Shown piece after piece: positions 8,095 through 14,012 of a stretch of 14,012 nt of DNA. The stretch is from Methanobrevibacter sp. GTDB lineage: Archaea > Methanobacteriota > Methanobacteria > Methanobacteriales > Methanobacteriaceae. Positions within the stretch are counted from its first letter, which is position 1. Each line of letters begins with the position of its first letter. The stretch lies in NCBI GenBank assembly GCA_031261945.1, contig JAISIQ010000096.1, forward strand, positions 1 to 14,012, read 5' to 3'. The position numbers were made by a program, and so were the translations under genes. The notes under the pieces were generated by a model that worked only from the letters and a program-made list of their open reading frames with translations, had not been told where the DNA came from and ran no database searches.

Positions 8095-8470
8095 AGGATA
8101 TTCACCAAAATTTTAGTTTATTTTTAGTCTATTTTTAATTATTTTTTAATTATTTTTGAATAATACTTTTAAATTGATTAATTTTTCATTAATTTGTTTA
8201 TATTTTGTTTATAATTATTATATTTTTATCTAATATTTATTTTGATATTATAATTTTAATTATATTATTAAAATATTTAAATATTGTCATTATTAGTTCA
8301 TTATATTAGAAATATGTATTGAAATCATAATAACAAGGAGATTAATAAAAAACAAAAAGATATCAATATTTGATAAGAGATGAGAATTCTTTTATTAAGC
8401 TGAAATATTTTAATATAATGTAAATTTTAAAAATAAAAATAATAAATTTTCTAATAGGTCGTAATAGCTA

Positions 8471-8480
8471 TTATATAAAA
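8471..8480 (+). promoter_or_regulatory. TATA-like box ahead of the structured segment
   Basis: TTATATAAAA matches the archaeal TATA consensus and lies about 25 bp upstream of the point where composition shifts sharply to purine and G richness (about 8494-8500). That is where an archaeal transcript from this box would start. The palindrome AATAGCTATT (8463-8472) overlaps its upstream edge. Such strings are common in A+T-rich DNA, so spacing to the G-rich segment is the main support. Confidence 0.45.
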
Positions 8481-8493
8481 GAAATAGAATAGT

Positions 8494-8632
8494 GAGGAGG
8501 GCAGGGAATAAAATTGGATTGGAGGCGGATTCAATGCCAATTTTTTCAATGATAATAAGAGTTAAGATAAGACCCTACCCTACAAGTAAATGGTATATAA
8601 CTCATTACATATAAAGGTTAGGGTAGGTATCA
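8494..8632 (+). ncRNA. Candidate structured RNA or regulatory leader with alternative pairings
   Basis: From 8491 to 8631, 51 of 141 bases are G or C (36%), against visibly far lower flanks. Three helices can be drawn. P2 is a hairpin with outer arm 8510-8517 pairing 8537-8544 (8 bp) and inner arm 8518-8521 pairing 8532-8535 (4 bp), one bulged G (8536) and a 10-base loop at 8522-8531. P1 pairs AGGGCAGGG (8498-8506) with CCCTACCCT (8573-8581), eight of nine positions. P3 pairs CCTACCCTA (8574-8582) with TAGGGTAGG (8619-8627), nine of nine. P1 and P3 compete for the same strand, as in a switch. A small hairpin inside P3 (GTAAATG/CATTAC with one bulge) is possible. I do not recognise a known class: RNase P, SRP and common riboswitch signatures were looked for by eye and not found. 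The RNA could end near 8632 or run on to the T tract at 8782. Confidence 0.45.
8534..8614 (+). CDS. Possible 26-residue small ORF with strong Shine-Dalgarno
   Basis: ATG 8534 opens a frame that closes at TAA 8612-8614. GGAGG at 8521-8525 lies 8 nt upstream and is one of the best ribosome binding sites in the window. The peptide would be basic and rich in isoleucine, with M-P-I-F-S at the start and K-I-R-P-Y-P-T-S-K-W-Y in the middle. I recognise no family. In the RNA the start codon lies in the 3' arm of the P2 hairpin and the Shine-Dalgarno in its loop, so translation could depend on folding. The ORF also spans the CCCTACCCT strand shared by P1 and P3. It may instead be a chance ORF within a non-coding RNA. 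Confidence 0.25.
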   Translation: MPIFSMIIRVKIRPYPTSKWYITHYI

Positions 8633-8735
8633 AAAATAGCTATTAGGGATTATTTTCTAAAAATTCTACTTTTTAATTATTTGTTCATTGTTTGGGTTGA
8701 TTTTATAGATTTTTGATATTATTTTTTTTACTTTC

Positions 8736-8758
8736 ATTGTTCACAATTTGTGAACAAT
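8736..8758. promoter_or_regulatory. 23-bp palindrome, operator-like
   Basis: Arms ATTGTTCACAA (8736-8746) and TTGTGAACAAT (8748-8758) are perfect inverted copies around one central base. An 11-of-11 match with a single-base centre is typical of a binding site for a dimeric winged-helix regulator, and such a tight centre makes an RNA hairpin less likely. It lies 108 bp upstream of nob1 and about 100 bp downstream of the structured segment. The regulator is unknown. Confidence 0.6.
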
Positions 8759-8781
8759 AATATTTTATTTTTTAATAGCTA

Positions 8782-8804
8782 TTTTTTTTTGTTTTTTTTG
8801 TTTT
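8782..8804 (+). terminator. Oligo-T terminator candidate
   Basis: Runs of 9, 8 and 4 T bases interrupted by single G bases form the strongest T tract of the window on the + strand. Archaeal RNA polymerase terminates at such tracts. It would separate any transcript from the 8471 promoter from the nob1 unit. Confidence 0.5.
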
Positions 8805-8836
8805 GAAGTGATGAGAATAATTTTATTAGAGGATAA

Positions 8837-8846
8837 GTTTATTAAT
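8837..8846 (+). promoter_or_regulatory. Possible nob1 TATA box (leaderless start)
   Basis: GTTTATTAAT is centred about 25 bp upstream of the nob1 ATG at 8867. No Shine-Dalgarno precedes that ATG, so transcription starting at or next to the start codon (leaderless mRNA) would fit. Confidence 0.3.
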
Positions 8847-8866
8847 TTTAAAGATATATTTTCATC

Positions 8867-9397
8867 ATGGAAGAAAGTAAAGAGGAAGGAAGTAAAGAAG
8901 AAACATATTATGTTTTAGATGCTTCTGCTTTTATAGGAGGATATGAAATTCAAGGAAACTTTAATTTCACTGTATCTGAAATAACTGAAGAAATAAAAGA
9001 TTTAAAGTCTAAAATGCTTTTTGACCAAGCTATTGAGGATAATAAACTTTTTATAAGAGAAGCTAATCAAAAATCTATAGAAATTCTTAATGAAACGATT
9101 TCAAACTCAGGAGATACTTTGAGGCTTTCAAATCCTGATAAACAGCTATTAGCATTAGCTATTGAATTTTCAAATGATAACAAGAAGGTTCAGGTTGTTA
9201 CTGATGATTATTCTATGCAAAATGTCCTTAAAATATTAAATATTCATTATAGAAGTGTTTTAACAGAAGGGATAAAAGGAGTTTATAATTGGAAAAAAAC
9301 TTGCGAGGGATGTAAAAAAGAATATCCAAATAGCTATAACGATGATGATTGTGAAATTTGCGGTTCTAAAATATTTAAAAAAAGAATAAAGAGATGA
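8867..9397 (+). CDS. nob1: Ribosome maturation endonuclease Nob1
   Basis: Nob1 is the PIN-domain endonuclease that cuts the 3' end of pre-16S (18S) rRNA during small-subunit maturation. The PIN core is at about residues 13-135. D18 in YVLDASAFIGG, acidic residues at about E41/E42, D91 in LSNPDKQLLALA and D113/D114 in VVTDDYSMQNVL form the metal site. The C-terminus is a zinc ribbon with C146-x2-C149 and C162-x2-C165, as in archaeal Nob1. The 176-residue length is normal. The first 12 residues are a charged, E/K-rich extension unrelated to the fold. ATG 8867 is the only usable start before D18, yet lacks a Shine-Dalgarno. A 20-bp gap leads to the DUF2117 gene, so both are probably co-transcribed. 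Confidence 0.94.
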   Translation: MEESKEEGSKEETYYVLDASAFIGGYEIQGNFNFTVSEITEEIKDLKSKMLFDQAIEDNKLFIREANQKSIEILNETISNSGDTLRLSNPDKQLLALAIEFSNDNKKVQVVTDDYSMQNVLKILNIHYRSVLTEGIKGVYNWKKTCEGCKKEYPNSYNDDDCEICGSKIFKKRIKR

Positions 9398-9417
9398 TTA
9401 TTGGGAGTTATTGATTT

Positions 9418-10782
9418 ATGAAGATTGGGATTGTGGTACATGGTCCAAATATAATTGATTCAGGGTATGCTACTCAAATTATTTATCATTTATCTAATTT
9501 TGGAGAAATTCAATCTAGATTAGGAGGTACAATGGGCAGAACAGCTGTCATTGATGCTAATTTAGAAAATATAATAGATATTTCTTCAAAATTACTTCCA
9601 AGTGAGTCAGTAAAGTTGTTTAAAGAAGATAATTCTGTTGATGCTATTTTTTTACTTAATTATGGAAAGTCTTCTGTTACTGGCCATACTTTTGGTTATA
9701 AAGTTTATAAAAACTCTTTTTTAAATGATTCTATTGAAAATAACCATAATACAGAAAAGAGGAATACTGGGATAGAAAAGAGAAATACGGGGAAAATAGC
9801 TATTTCTTCTATTCCTTTTATTCAAATTGAAAGGCCTGGTGAAGTTGATGGGAGTGTAATCCAATGGAATGGAGAACCAATAGATTTAACTTCTCAAATA
9901 GCTAAATTATTAGATTTAAAAGTAATAAAACCCGAAACAATAATAAATAAATATTTTGCAAATGAAGATTCTCAAAATTTAGAAAAGGAAAAAAAGGAAA
10001 AAGATGAATCAAAAACTAAGTCAAAAACTAAGTCAAGAACTAATTCAAAAACTAAGTCACGAAAAATCCATGGAGTAAGTAAAGATGAAAATATCTTTGT
10101 AAATGGAATAGTTATTGGAAAATCTACATCAGATAACTTAACTATAATAGCTAAAAATAACTATATAGTAGATATCAAAGGAGGAGTCCTTAAAGAACAT
10201 GGCATTGAAAAATTAGGGGAAGTTGATATAGATAAAGCTATTGTTAAAACAGGACTTCTTAGAAAAGCTATTCCTAACCCAAGAATAATAGCTAATGACA
10301 TAGAATCTATTAATTCTCTATCTAAAAATGTAAATAAGGATATTTTGAGAATAGCTATTGTTGATCATGCTGCTCAAGATATTTATAGCTTAAATAATTG
10401 TGATTTAGTTGTTACAATTGGAGATGACACTACTCTAATAGCTTCTGATATTTTATATAGATTTAATATTCCTGTTATTGGTATTACTGATGGTGATTTA
10501 GATAAAGTTGTTGAAAAAGGATTTAAATCTAAAAATTCTATTATAATTGAAGTTGAAGAAGGTTTTGATGATATTATTGGAGAAGCTATTTTTAATGAAA
10601 TTTTTGATAGTGAAAATCTTCTTGAAATTCATTTAATCAAATCTAATTCTTCTGATTATTGTAGTAATTCTAATAAAGATTATAAGTATGATTTAAAAGA
10701 AAATGAAATTAATGATTTCAAAAATAAGATTTTAGAAATAGTTAAAAATATAAGTCCTAAATATAATATTAATAATTTATAA
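9418..10782 (+). CDS. DUF2117 family protein, methanogen-associated, with repeat insert
   Basis: The N-terminus (MKIGIVVHGPNIIDSG, then GEIQSRLGGTMGRTAVIDA at about 29-47) identifies the archaeal DUF2117 family, known mainly from methanogens and without assigned function. The C-terminal half (about 220-400) has alternating strands and helices, including DLVVTIGDDTTLIASDILYRFNIPVIGITDGD, which resembles a nucleotide-binding Rossmann-like fold. Two low-complexity inserts make the 454 residues longer than I would expect. One is a duplicated EKRNTG (about 113-118 and 120-125). The other is a lysine-rich stretch with four S-K-T-K-like units (about 198-213) encoded by a 12-bp tandem repeat. ATG 9418 has GGGAG at 9403-9407, 10 nt upstream. 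Placement between nob1 and methanogenesis marker 2 suggests a house-keeping or methanogenesis role, by inference. Confidence 0.85.
   Translation: MKIGIVVHGPNIIDSGYATQIIYHLSNFGEIQSRLGGTMGRTAVIDANLENIIDISSKLLPSESVKLFKEDNSVDAIFLLNYGKSSVTGHTFGYKVYKNSFLNDSIENNHNTEKRNTGIEKRNTGKIAISSIPFIQIERPGEVDGSVIQWNGEPIDLTSQIAKLLDLKVIKPETIINKYFANEDSQNLEKEKKEKDESKTKSKTKSRTNSKTKSRKIHGVSKDENIFVNGIVIGKSTSDNLTIIAKNNYIVDIKGGVLKEHGIEKLGEVDIDKAIVKTGLLRKAIPNPRIIANDIESINSLSKNVNKDILRIAIVDHAAQDIYSLNNCDLVVTIGDDTTLIASDILYRFNIPVIGITDGDLDKVVEKGFKSKNSIIIEVEEGFDDIIGEAIFNEIFDSENLLEIHLIKSNSSDYCSNSNKDYKYDLKENEINDFKNKILEIVKNISPKYNINNL
10009..10062 (+). repeat. In-frame 12-bp tandem repeat inside the DUF2117 gene
   Basis: Four units follow each other: TCAAAAACTAAG twice, TCAAGAACTAAT, TCAAAAACTAAG, then a partial TCACGA. 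Each codes for S-K-T-K or S-R-T-N, giving a basic, probably disordered linker. The unit length preserves the reading frame. Confidence 0.92.
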
Positions 10783-10798
10783 TACTTAATAAGTTATA

Positions 10799-10822
10799 AT
10801 ACTTATAAAAATACTTATAAAA
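10799..10822. repeat. 12-bp tandem duplication (ATACTTATAAAA x2)
   Basis: Two perfect adjacent units, followed by a diverged copy ending ATTATAAAA. They lie in the 93-bp spacer between the DUF2117 gene and methanogenesis marker 2 and may contribute TATA-like sequence upstream of the latter. Confidence 0.85.
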
Positions 10823-10875
10823 CGATAATTATAAAACATATAATACTACTTGTAATAAATTAATGAGGTGTTGGC

Positions 10876-11865
10876 TTGAATTTATCTAAACTTGTTGATT
10901 CTCTTCAAAGATTTGAAGGTGTTGAGAGAAAAACATCTATTGAAGGTATTACTAATAAATTAAAGAAAATTTATAATGTATCTGGTGATACTCTTCTTGA
11001 TTTTGGTGATGATGCATCAGCTATTGATATTGGGGATGACAATTTGATTCTCTTTGCTGCTGATGGAATTTGGGGAAAATTAATGGATAGTGATCCTTAT
11101 TGGGCAGGTTATTGTTCTATACTTGTTAATGTCAATGACATTGCAGCTATGGGGGGAAAACCAATAGCAATGGTCAATATTCTCTCAATTAATAATAATG
11201 AAATAGCTGATAAGTTATTGGAGGGAATAGTTGATGGATGTGAAAAATTCAATGTTCCTATGGTTGGGGGTCATCTTCACCCAGATACGAGTTATAATGC
11301 ATTAGATGTAGCTATTGTTGGAATAGCTAAAAAAGACAAAATTATAACAAGTTTTGGATCAAATATTGGGGATAAAGTTATAATAGCTATTGATTTAGAT
11401 GGTAAACAGCACCCTGCATTTAAACTTAATTGGGATACAACTTATCATAAAGAAAAAAAGCTTGTTCAGGATCAAATTAAAGCAATGGAAGAAATAGCTA
11501 AAAAGAATTTAGCAACGGGGGGAAAAGATATAAGCAATCCTGGAACTCTTGGAACTCTTGAAATGCTTCTTGAATCTTCTGGTGTTGGGGCTAATATCAA
11601 CCTTCAAGCTATTCCAAAAAATAAAAACATCAACTGGGATGATTGGTTAAAATCATATCCTGGTGCAGGCTTTGTTTTAACAGCAAAAGAAGAAAATGTT
11701 GATGAAATAATATCTATTTTAAAAGAAGTCAATATTACTGCTTCTGTTGTTGGGGAAGTTATAGAAGAGAAAAAACTCTATTTATCTGAAAATGAAACAA
11801 GTAATGAAAAATTAGTACTTTTTGATCAAGATATTAATCCTGTTCTTAAGATTAAGAATCATTAG
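10876..11865 (+). CDS. Methanogenesis marker protein 2 (AIR synthase-related)
   Basis: This is a PurM/SelD/HypE/ThiL-type ATP-binding fold found throughout methanogens as methanogenesis marker 2. Its exact reaction is not established. Features in order: the acidic GDDA at about 44-47, NVNDIAAMGGKP at about 85-96 (phosphate and metal site), GGHLHPD at about 131-137, and the glycine-rich ATGGKDISNPGTLGTLEMLLESSG at about 213-236, where family members end the N-terminal half. The 329 residues are typical. The start is TTG at 10876, supported by GAGGTG at 10865-10870, 5 nt upstream. No ATG lies nearby at the N-terminus. It follows the DUF2117 gene and precedes marker 3 in the same direction, with spacers of 93 and 285 bp. 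Confidence 0.9.
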   Translation: MNLSKLVDSLQRFEGVERKTSIEGITNKLKKIYNVSGDTLLDFGDDASAIDIGDDNLILFAADGIWGKLMDSDPYWAGYCSILVNVNDIAAMGGKPIAMVNILSINNNEIADKLLEGIVDGCEKFNVPMVGGHLHPDTSYNALDVAIVGIAKKDKIITSFGSNIGDKVIIAIDLDGKQHPAFKLNWDTTYHKEKKLVQDQIKAMEEIAKKNLATGGKDISNPGTLGTLEMLLESSGVGANINLQAIPKNKNINWDDWLKSYPGAGFVLTAKEENVDEIISILKEVNITASVVGEVIEEKKLYLSENETSNEKLVLFDQDINPVLKIKNH

Positions 11866-11872
11866 TTTTTTT
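11866..11872 (+). terminator. T7 tract directly after marker 2
   Basis: Seven T bases begin immediately after the stop codon, followed by further T-rich sequence. A 285-bp gene-free stretch follows, so an end of transcription here is plausible. Confidence 0.4.
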
Positions 11873-12081
11873 ATTTATGCTTTGATTGTTTTATGTTTAT
11901 TTGTATTTAGGTTTCTAATAATAATCTATAATTTGTATAATTTTTATAATTTTCATAATCTTATTAATTTTATTAATATGAATGATATAAGTAAATATAA
12001 ATATTTTTAATAACATATTTAATAATATATTTAATTATAAATTTAATATTAATATTAGTAATTATTCAATATTCATTTCAA

Positions 12082-12136
12082 TATTCATATTTATATTCAC
12101 ATTCATATCCATATTCATATTTATATTTATATTTCA
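12082..12136. repeat. 6-bp tandem array (TATTYA type) upstream of marker 3
   Basis: About nine units of TATTCA, TATTTA, CATTCA and TATCCA follow head to tail and end 14 bp before the marker 3 start codon. The preceding sequence 12064-12081 repeats TTCAATATTCA-like strings. The rest of the 11866-12150 spacer is A/T-rich with no gene seen. Confidence 0.8.
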
Positions 12137-12150
12137 TATTGGGGATTGTT

Positions 12151-13770
12151 ATGCAAGTAAAAATCAATGGCACTGATATTGAACTTGAAGAAGGTTCAAC
12201 TATAAAAGATGCAATAGCTATTTCTAATGCTCCTTATGAAGAAGGAAGTATAATTTGTCTTATTAAAGGAAAGAAGGAATTTGAGAAAAATATTAATAAA
12301 TACAAACTTAAAACACCAAAAGGAAGCATAATAATTGAAATGATTGAAAATAAGGAAAACACGGAAAATAATAAATATAATGAAGATTATGAAGTTAGTG
12401 AAAATAATGATCCTCGGCCATTGATTGATTTTTGGAAAAATAATTATAGTGAATTTGAAGGCTTAAAAATCAGATGGACATCTACTAATGAAGTAGCTAT
12501 TGGGCCTGTAACAACTGATTTTGAACCTACAATGGATGAAAATAGCTATAATGAATGGGATGTTATATTAAGTTTATCTGGTTTTAGTCAAGAATCTACT
12601 CACATCATTATTTCAAAAGAAAAACATTCTGCGGTTTATGGTGTTCCAAATCATAATAAAGGAATTTTTGCAAAGGTTGTTGGTGGTAAACGAACTGTTG
12701 ATCTTTTAACTGATGAAGATTCTATTTTAGCTATTGAAGGAGTGGTTGAAAGATCAAGTATTACTGATAGTTCTTCCGTATCTGATTTAAATACTGTTTT
12801 GGAAGATGGAAATCAGTTATTTACTTATGTATCTATTAAAGTCAATGAAAATTCTCCTGAATCTGTAGAACATTTATTTTCTGTTATTGAAAGTAATAAA
12901 AATAATAAAATTAAAGTTGATTATGATTCAAATTCTTTTGTAGGGTTTTATTCTCTTCAAGGCTTAGGAAAAGATCCTGAAGATGAAACACAAAGAAAAA
13001 GAGGAACCGTTACAGTAAGAAATACTGGAAAGGGCATTGGTAAAGTTTATATTTATAGAGAAGATAGAGTAAGAGCTCCAAGCCATACAACAGTAGGATA
13101 TATCGAAAAAGGTATGGAATTAATTGATATAGCTAAATTAAATGACTATATAACTGTTAAAAGTAATCCTGGGAGAATAATGACTCTTTCAATGAATCAA
13201 ACTCAAGCAAATAGCTATTTAGAATCTATTGGGATTAAGCATGAACAAATAGGGAGTACTGGTCCAAATAGCTTTATTGTATCTCAAGAACCTGAATTTA
13301 CCATTGATATTATTAAAAAAGGTAGCATAAAAACAACAGCTATTAATAAAGAAGATTTAACTTTAATTGAATTATTTGATAAAAAAGATCAGGCTCCAAG
13401 ATCAGCATGGTACTTTAAAAAGATTACAGGACTTGTTGAAAAACCAGTAGGGGCTTTAAAAGTTCATTTTGCATTTCCTGGAATGAAATTAAGTATTTTT
13501 GAAGGAAATGATAAAGAGGCTAAAGGATTAATTCCAGAAAATACTGCAAATAACTGTATAAATGCAGGAACAATTGGTATTACTAATATGTCGAGAAAAA
13601 ATGTTGGTTTAATTGGAATTAGATTTGAAGATAATAATGAATTTGGTCCAACAGGAGAGCCATTTAATGCTACTAATATTGTAGGAATAGTTAAAACTGA
13701 TTTAAAACCAATAGAAAAGATAAAAGAAGGAAAATTATTATATATTCAAGAATTTAAAAATATTAAATAA
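12151..13770 (+). CDS. Methanogenesis marker protein 3 (UPF0288 family)
   Basis: This methanogen-specific protein (Mmp3) is reported as a subunit of the ATP-dependent complex that activates methyl-coenzyme M reductase by reducing its nickel cofactor. It has 539 residues from the chosen start, a normal length. The N-terminus MQVKINGTDIELEEGSTIKD with APYEEGSIICLIKG is a beta-grasp-like opening typical of the family. The middle contains GKRTVDLLT and the GTVTVRNTGKGIGKVYIYR region, and the end contains NNCINAGTIGITNMS and the EFGPTGEPF segment. I choose ATG 12151, with GGGGA at 12141-12145, 5 nt upstream. An in-frame TTG at 12139 overlaps that site and adds residues foreign to the family. Marker 6 follows after 36 bp, so the two form an operon. 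Confidence 0.92.
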   Translation: MQVKINGTDIELEEGSTIKDAIAISNAPYEEGSIICLIKGKKEFEKNINKYKLKTPKGSIIIEMIENKENTENNKYNEDYEVSENNDPRPLIDFWKNNYSEFEGLKIRWTSTNEVAIGPVTTDFEPTMDENSYNEWDVILSLSGFSQESTHIIISKEKHSAVYGVPNHNKGIFAKVVGGKRTVDLLTDEDSILAIEGVVERSSITDSSSVSDLNTVLEDGNQLFTYVSIKVNENSPESVEHLFSVIESNKNNKIKVDYDSNSFVGFYSLQGLGKDPEDETQRKRGTVTVRNTGKGIGKVYIYREDRVRAPSHTTVGYIEKGMELIDIAKLNDYITVKSNPGRIMTLSMNQTQANSYLESIGIKHEQIGSTGPNSFIVSQEPEFTIDIIKKGSIKTTAINKEDLTLIELFDKKDQAPRSAWYFKKITGLVEKPVGALKVHFAFPGMKLSIFEGNDKEAKGLIPENTANNCINAGTIGITNMSRKNVGLIGIRFEDNNEFGPTGEPFNATNIVGIVKTDLKPIEKIKEGKLLYIQEFKNIK

Positions 13771-13806
13771 CAAATATCAAATAACAAATTTCTTAAGATG
13801 ATTTTT

Positions 13807-14012
13807 ATGGTTGAAAATGTGTGTATTAGTCCAAATCTCAATAAAGAGGATATGGATCCTGAAAATGTAACTCGGATGATTATATTAGGTCCAAAAGCAG
13901 ATGTTAGTGAAAGTGAAATAGTTAATAATCTTCACTTACTTTCTCTTCCATTGACAATTAAACAAACATGTTATGGGGCTATGGTTAGTGGAAAAGAAAA
14001 GGATGTTATGAA
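13807..14012 (+). CDS. Methanogenesis marker protein 6 (3' end outside window)
   Basis: About 68 N-terminal codons are present and the frame is open to the window edge. The sequence [19 protein letters not shown] followed by [18 protein letters not shown] is characteristic of methanogenesis marker 6, especially the KQTCYGAMV block. In methanogen genomes this gene commonly sits next to marker 3 and further marker genes (5, 15, 17, 7) of the MCR-associated cluster, so more of these probably lie downstream. ATG 13807 has only a weak upstream AAGATGA. Function is not established. It is coupled to marker 3 by a 36-bp spacer. Confidence 0.85.
   Translation, partial: MVENVCISPNLNKEDMDPENVTRMIILGPKADVSESEIVNNLHLLSLPLTIKQTCYGAMVSGKEKDVM

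Larger units (their letters stand above)
8095..8866. other. Long divergent spacer between moaB and nob1
   Basis: These 772 bp fall into two parts. Bases 8095-8462 are almost pure A/T. The only ordered items there are a 15-bp inverted repeat at 8361-8375 (arms TATCAA and TTGATA around TAT) and an AAGGAG at 8335-8339 that leads to no usable ORF. Bases 8463-8866 hold a TATA-like box, a G/C-enriched structured segment with a short ORF, a 23-bp palindrome, a T-rich tract and a possible nob1 promoter, each listed separately. Confidence 0.7.

Noticed and set aside
8335..8400. AAGGAG at 8335-8339 as start of a small gene
   Set aside because: No start codon follows at a suitable distance, and the nearest ATG (8380) gives only seven codons.
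8494..8632. RNase P RNA, SRP RNA or an intron-bearing tRNA as identity of the structured segment
   Set aside because: The conserved RNase P GAGGAAAGTC-like core, the SRP helix 8 motif and a tRNA T-arm were looked for by eye and are absent. A covariance search would be decisive.
8736..8758. Palindrome as an intrinsic terminator hairpin
   Set aside because: The dyad has a one-base centre, which favours a DNA-binding site over an RNA loop, and archaeal termination relies on T tracts. A hairpin with a three-base loop is not excluded.
11822..12010. 62-codon hydrophobic ORF overlapping the end of marker 2
   Set aside because: It begins inside marker 2 in another frame and runs through T-rich spacer, giving a phenylalanine/isoleucine/asparagine-rich string. 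It has no Shine-Dalgarno and probably reflects composition.
12064..12136. CRISPR-like repetition upstream of marker 3
   Set aside because: Units are 6 bp long, contiguous and without unique spacers, so this is a simple tandem repeat, not a CRISPR array.

Overview
The window is very A+T-rich. It carries archaeal genes found only or mainly in methanogens (methanogenesis marker proteins 2, 3 and 6, and a DUF2117 protein), together with the archaeal/eukaryotic rRNA endonuclease Nob1 and TATA-like promoter elements. Base composition, gene content and protein character fit a mesophilic member of the Methanobacteriales, most likely Methanobrevibacter. This is a judgement from family recognition; no search was run.

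Layout: (1) At 1-3964 lies an aromatic-acid module. iorA (5' end missing) and iorB on + encode indolepyruvate:ferredoxin oxidoreductase, followed by a small unknown gene. Converging on them from the - strand are a phenylacetate-CoA ligase family gene (paaK) and a tandem ACT-domain protein. In hydrogenotrophic methanogens these enzymes can run in the assimilatory direction: arylacetate to aryl-acetyl-CoA to aryl-pyruvate to aromatic amino acid. (2) At 3965-4678 is a gene-free region rich in short tandem repeats, including a nine-unit 12-bp array. (3) At 4679-6456 a sodium:solute symporter is followed 2 bp later by a 43-codon membrane peptide, its probable small accessory subunit. (4) At 6616-7427 are a PRC-barrel protein and an orotate phosphoribosyltransferase; moaB follows on the - strand. 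(5) At 8095-8866 a long divergent spacer holds the most unusual part of the window. This is a G/C-enriched, probably transcribed and structured segment (about 8494-8632) with a TATA-like box upstream. It has two mutually exclusive 9-bp pairings, and a hairpin that buries the start codon of a 26-codon ORF whose Shine-Dalgarno lies in the loop. A 23-bp near-perfect palindrome and a T-rich terminator-like tract follow. (6) At 8867-14012 run nob1, a DUF2117 gene, methanogenesis marker 2, marker 3 and the start of marker 6, all on +.

The last block joins rRNA maturation (Nob1) with genes tied to the methyl-coenzyme M reductase system. Marker 3 is reported as a component of the ATP-dependent MCR activation complex. 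Two patterns run across gene borders: the palindromic 10-mer AATAGCTATT occurs at least 12 times, and independent short tandem arrays repeatedly have a 12-bp unit. No tRNA, rRNA, CRISPR array, insertion sequence or phage gene was recognised.
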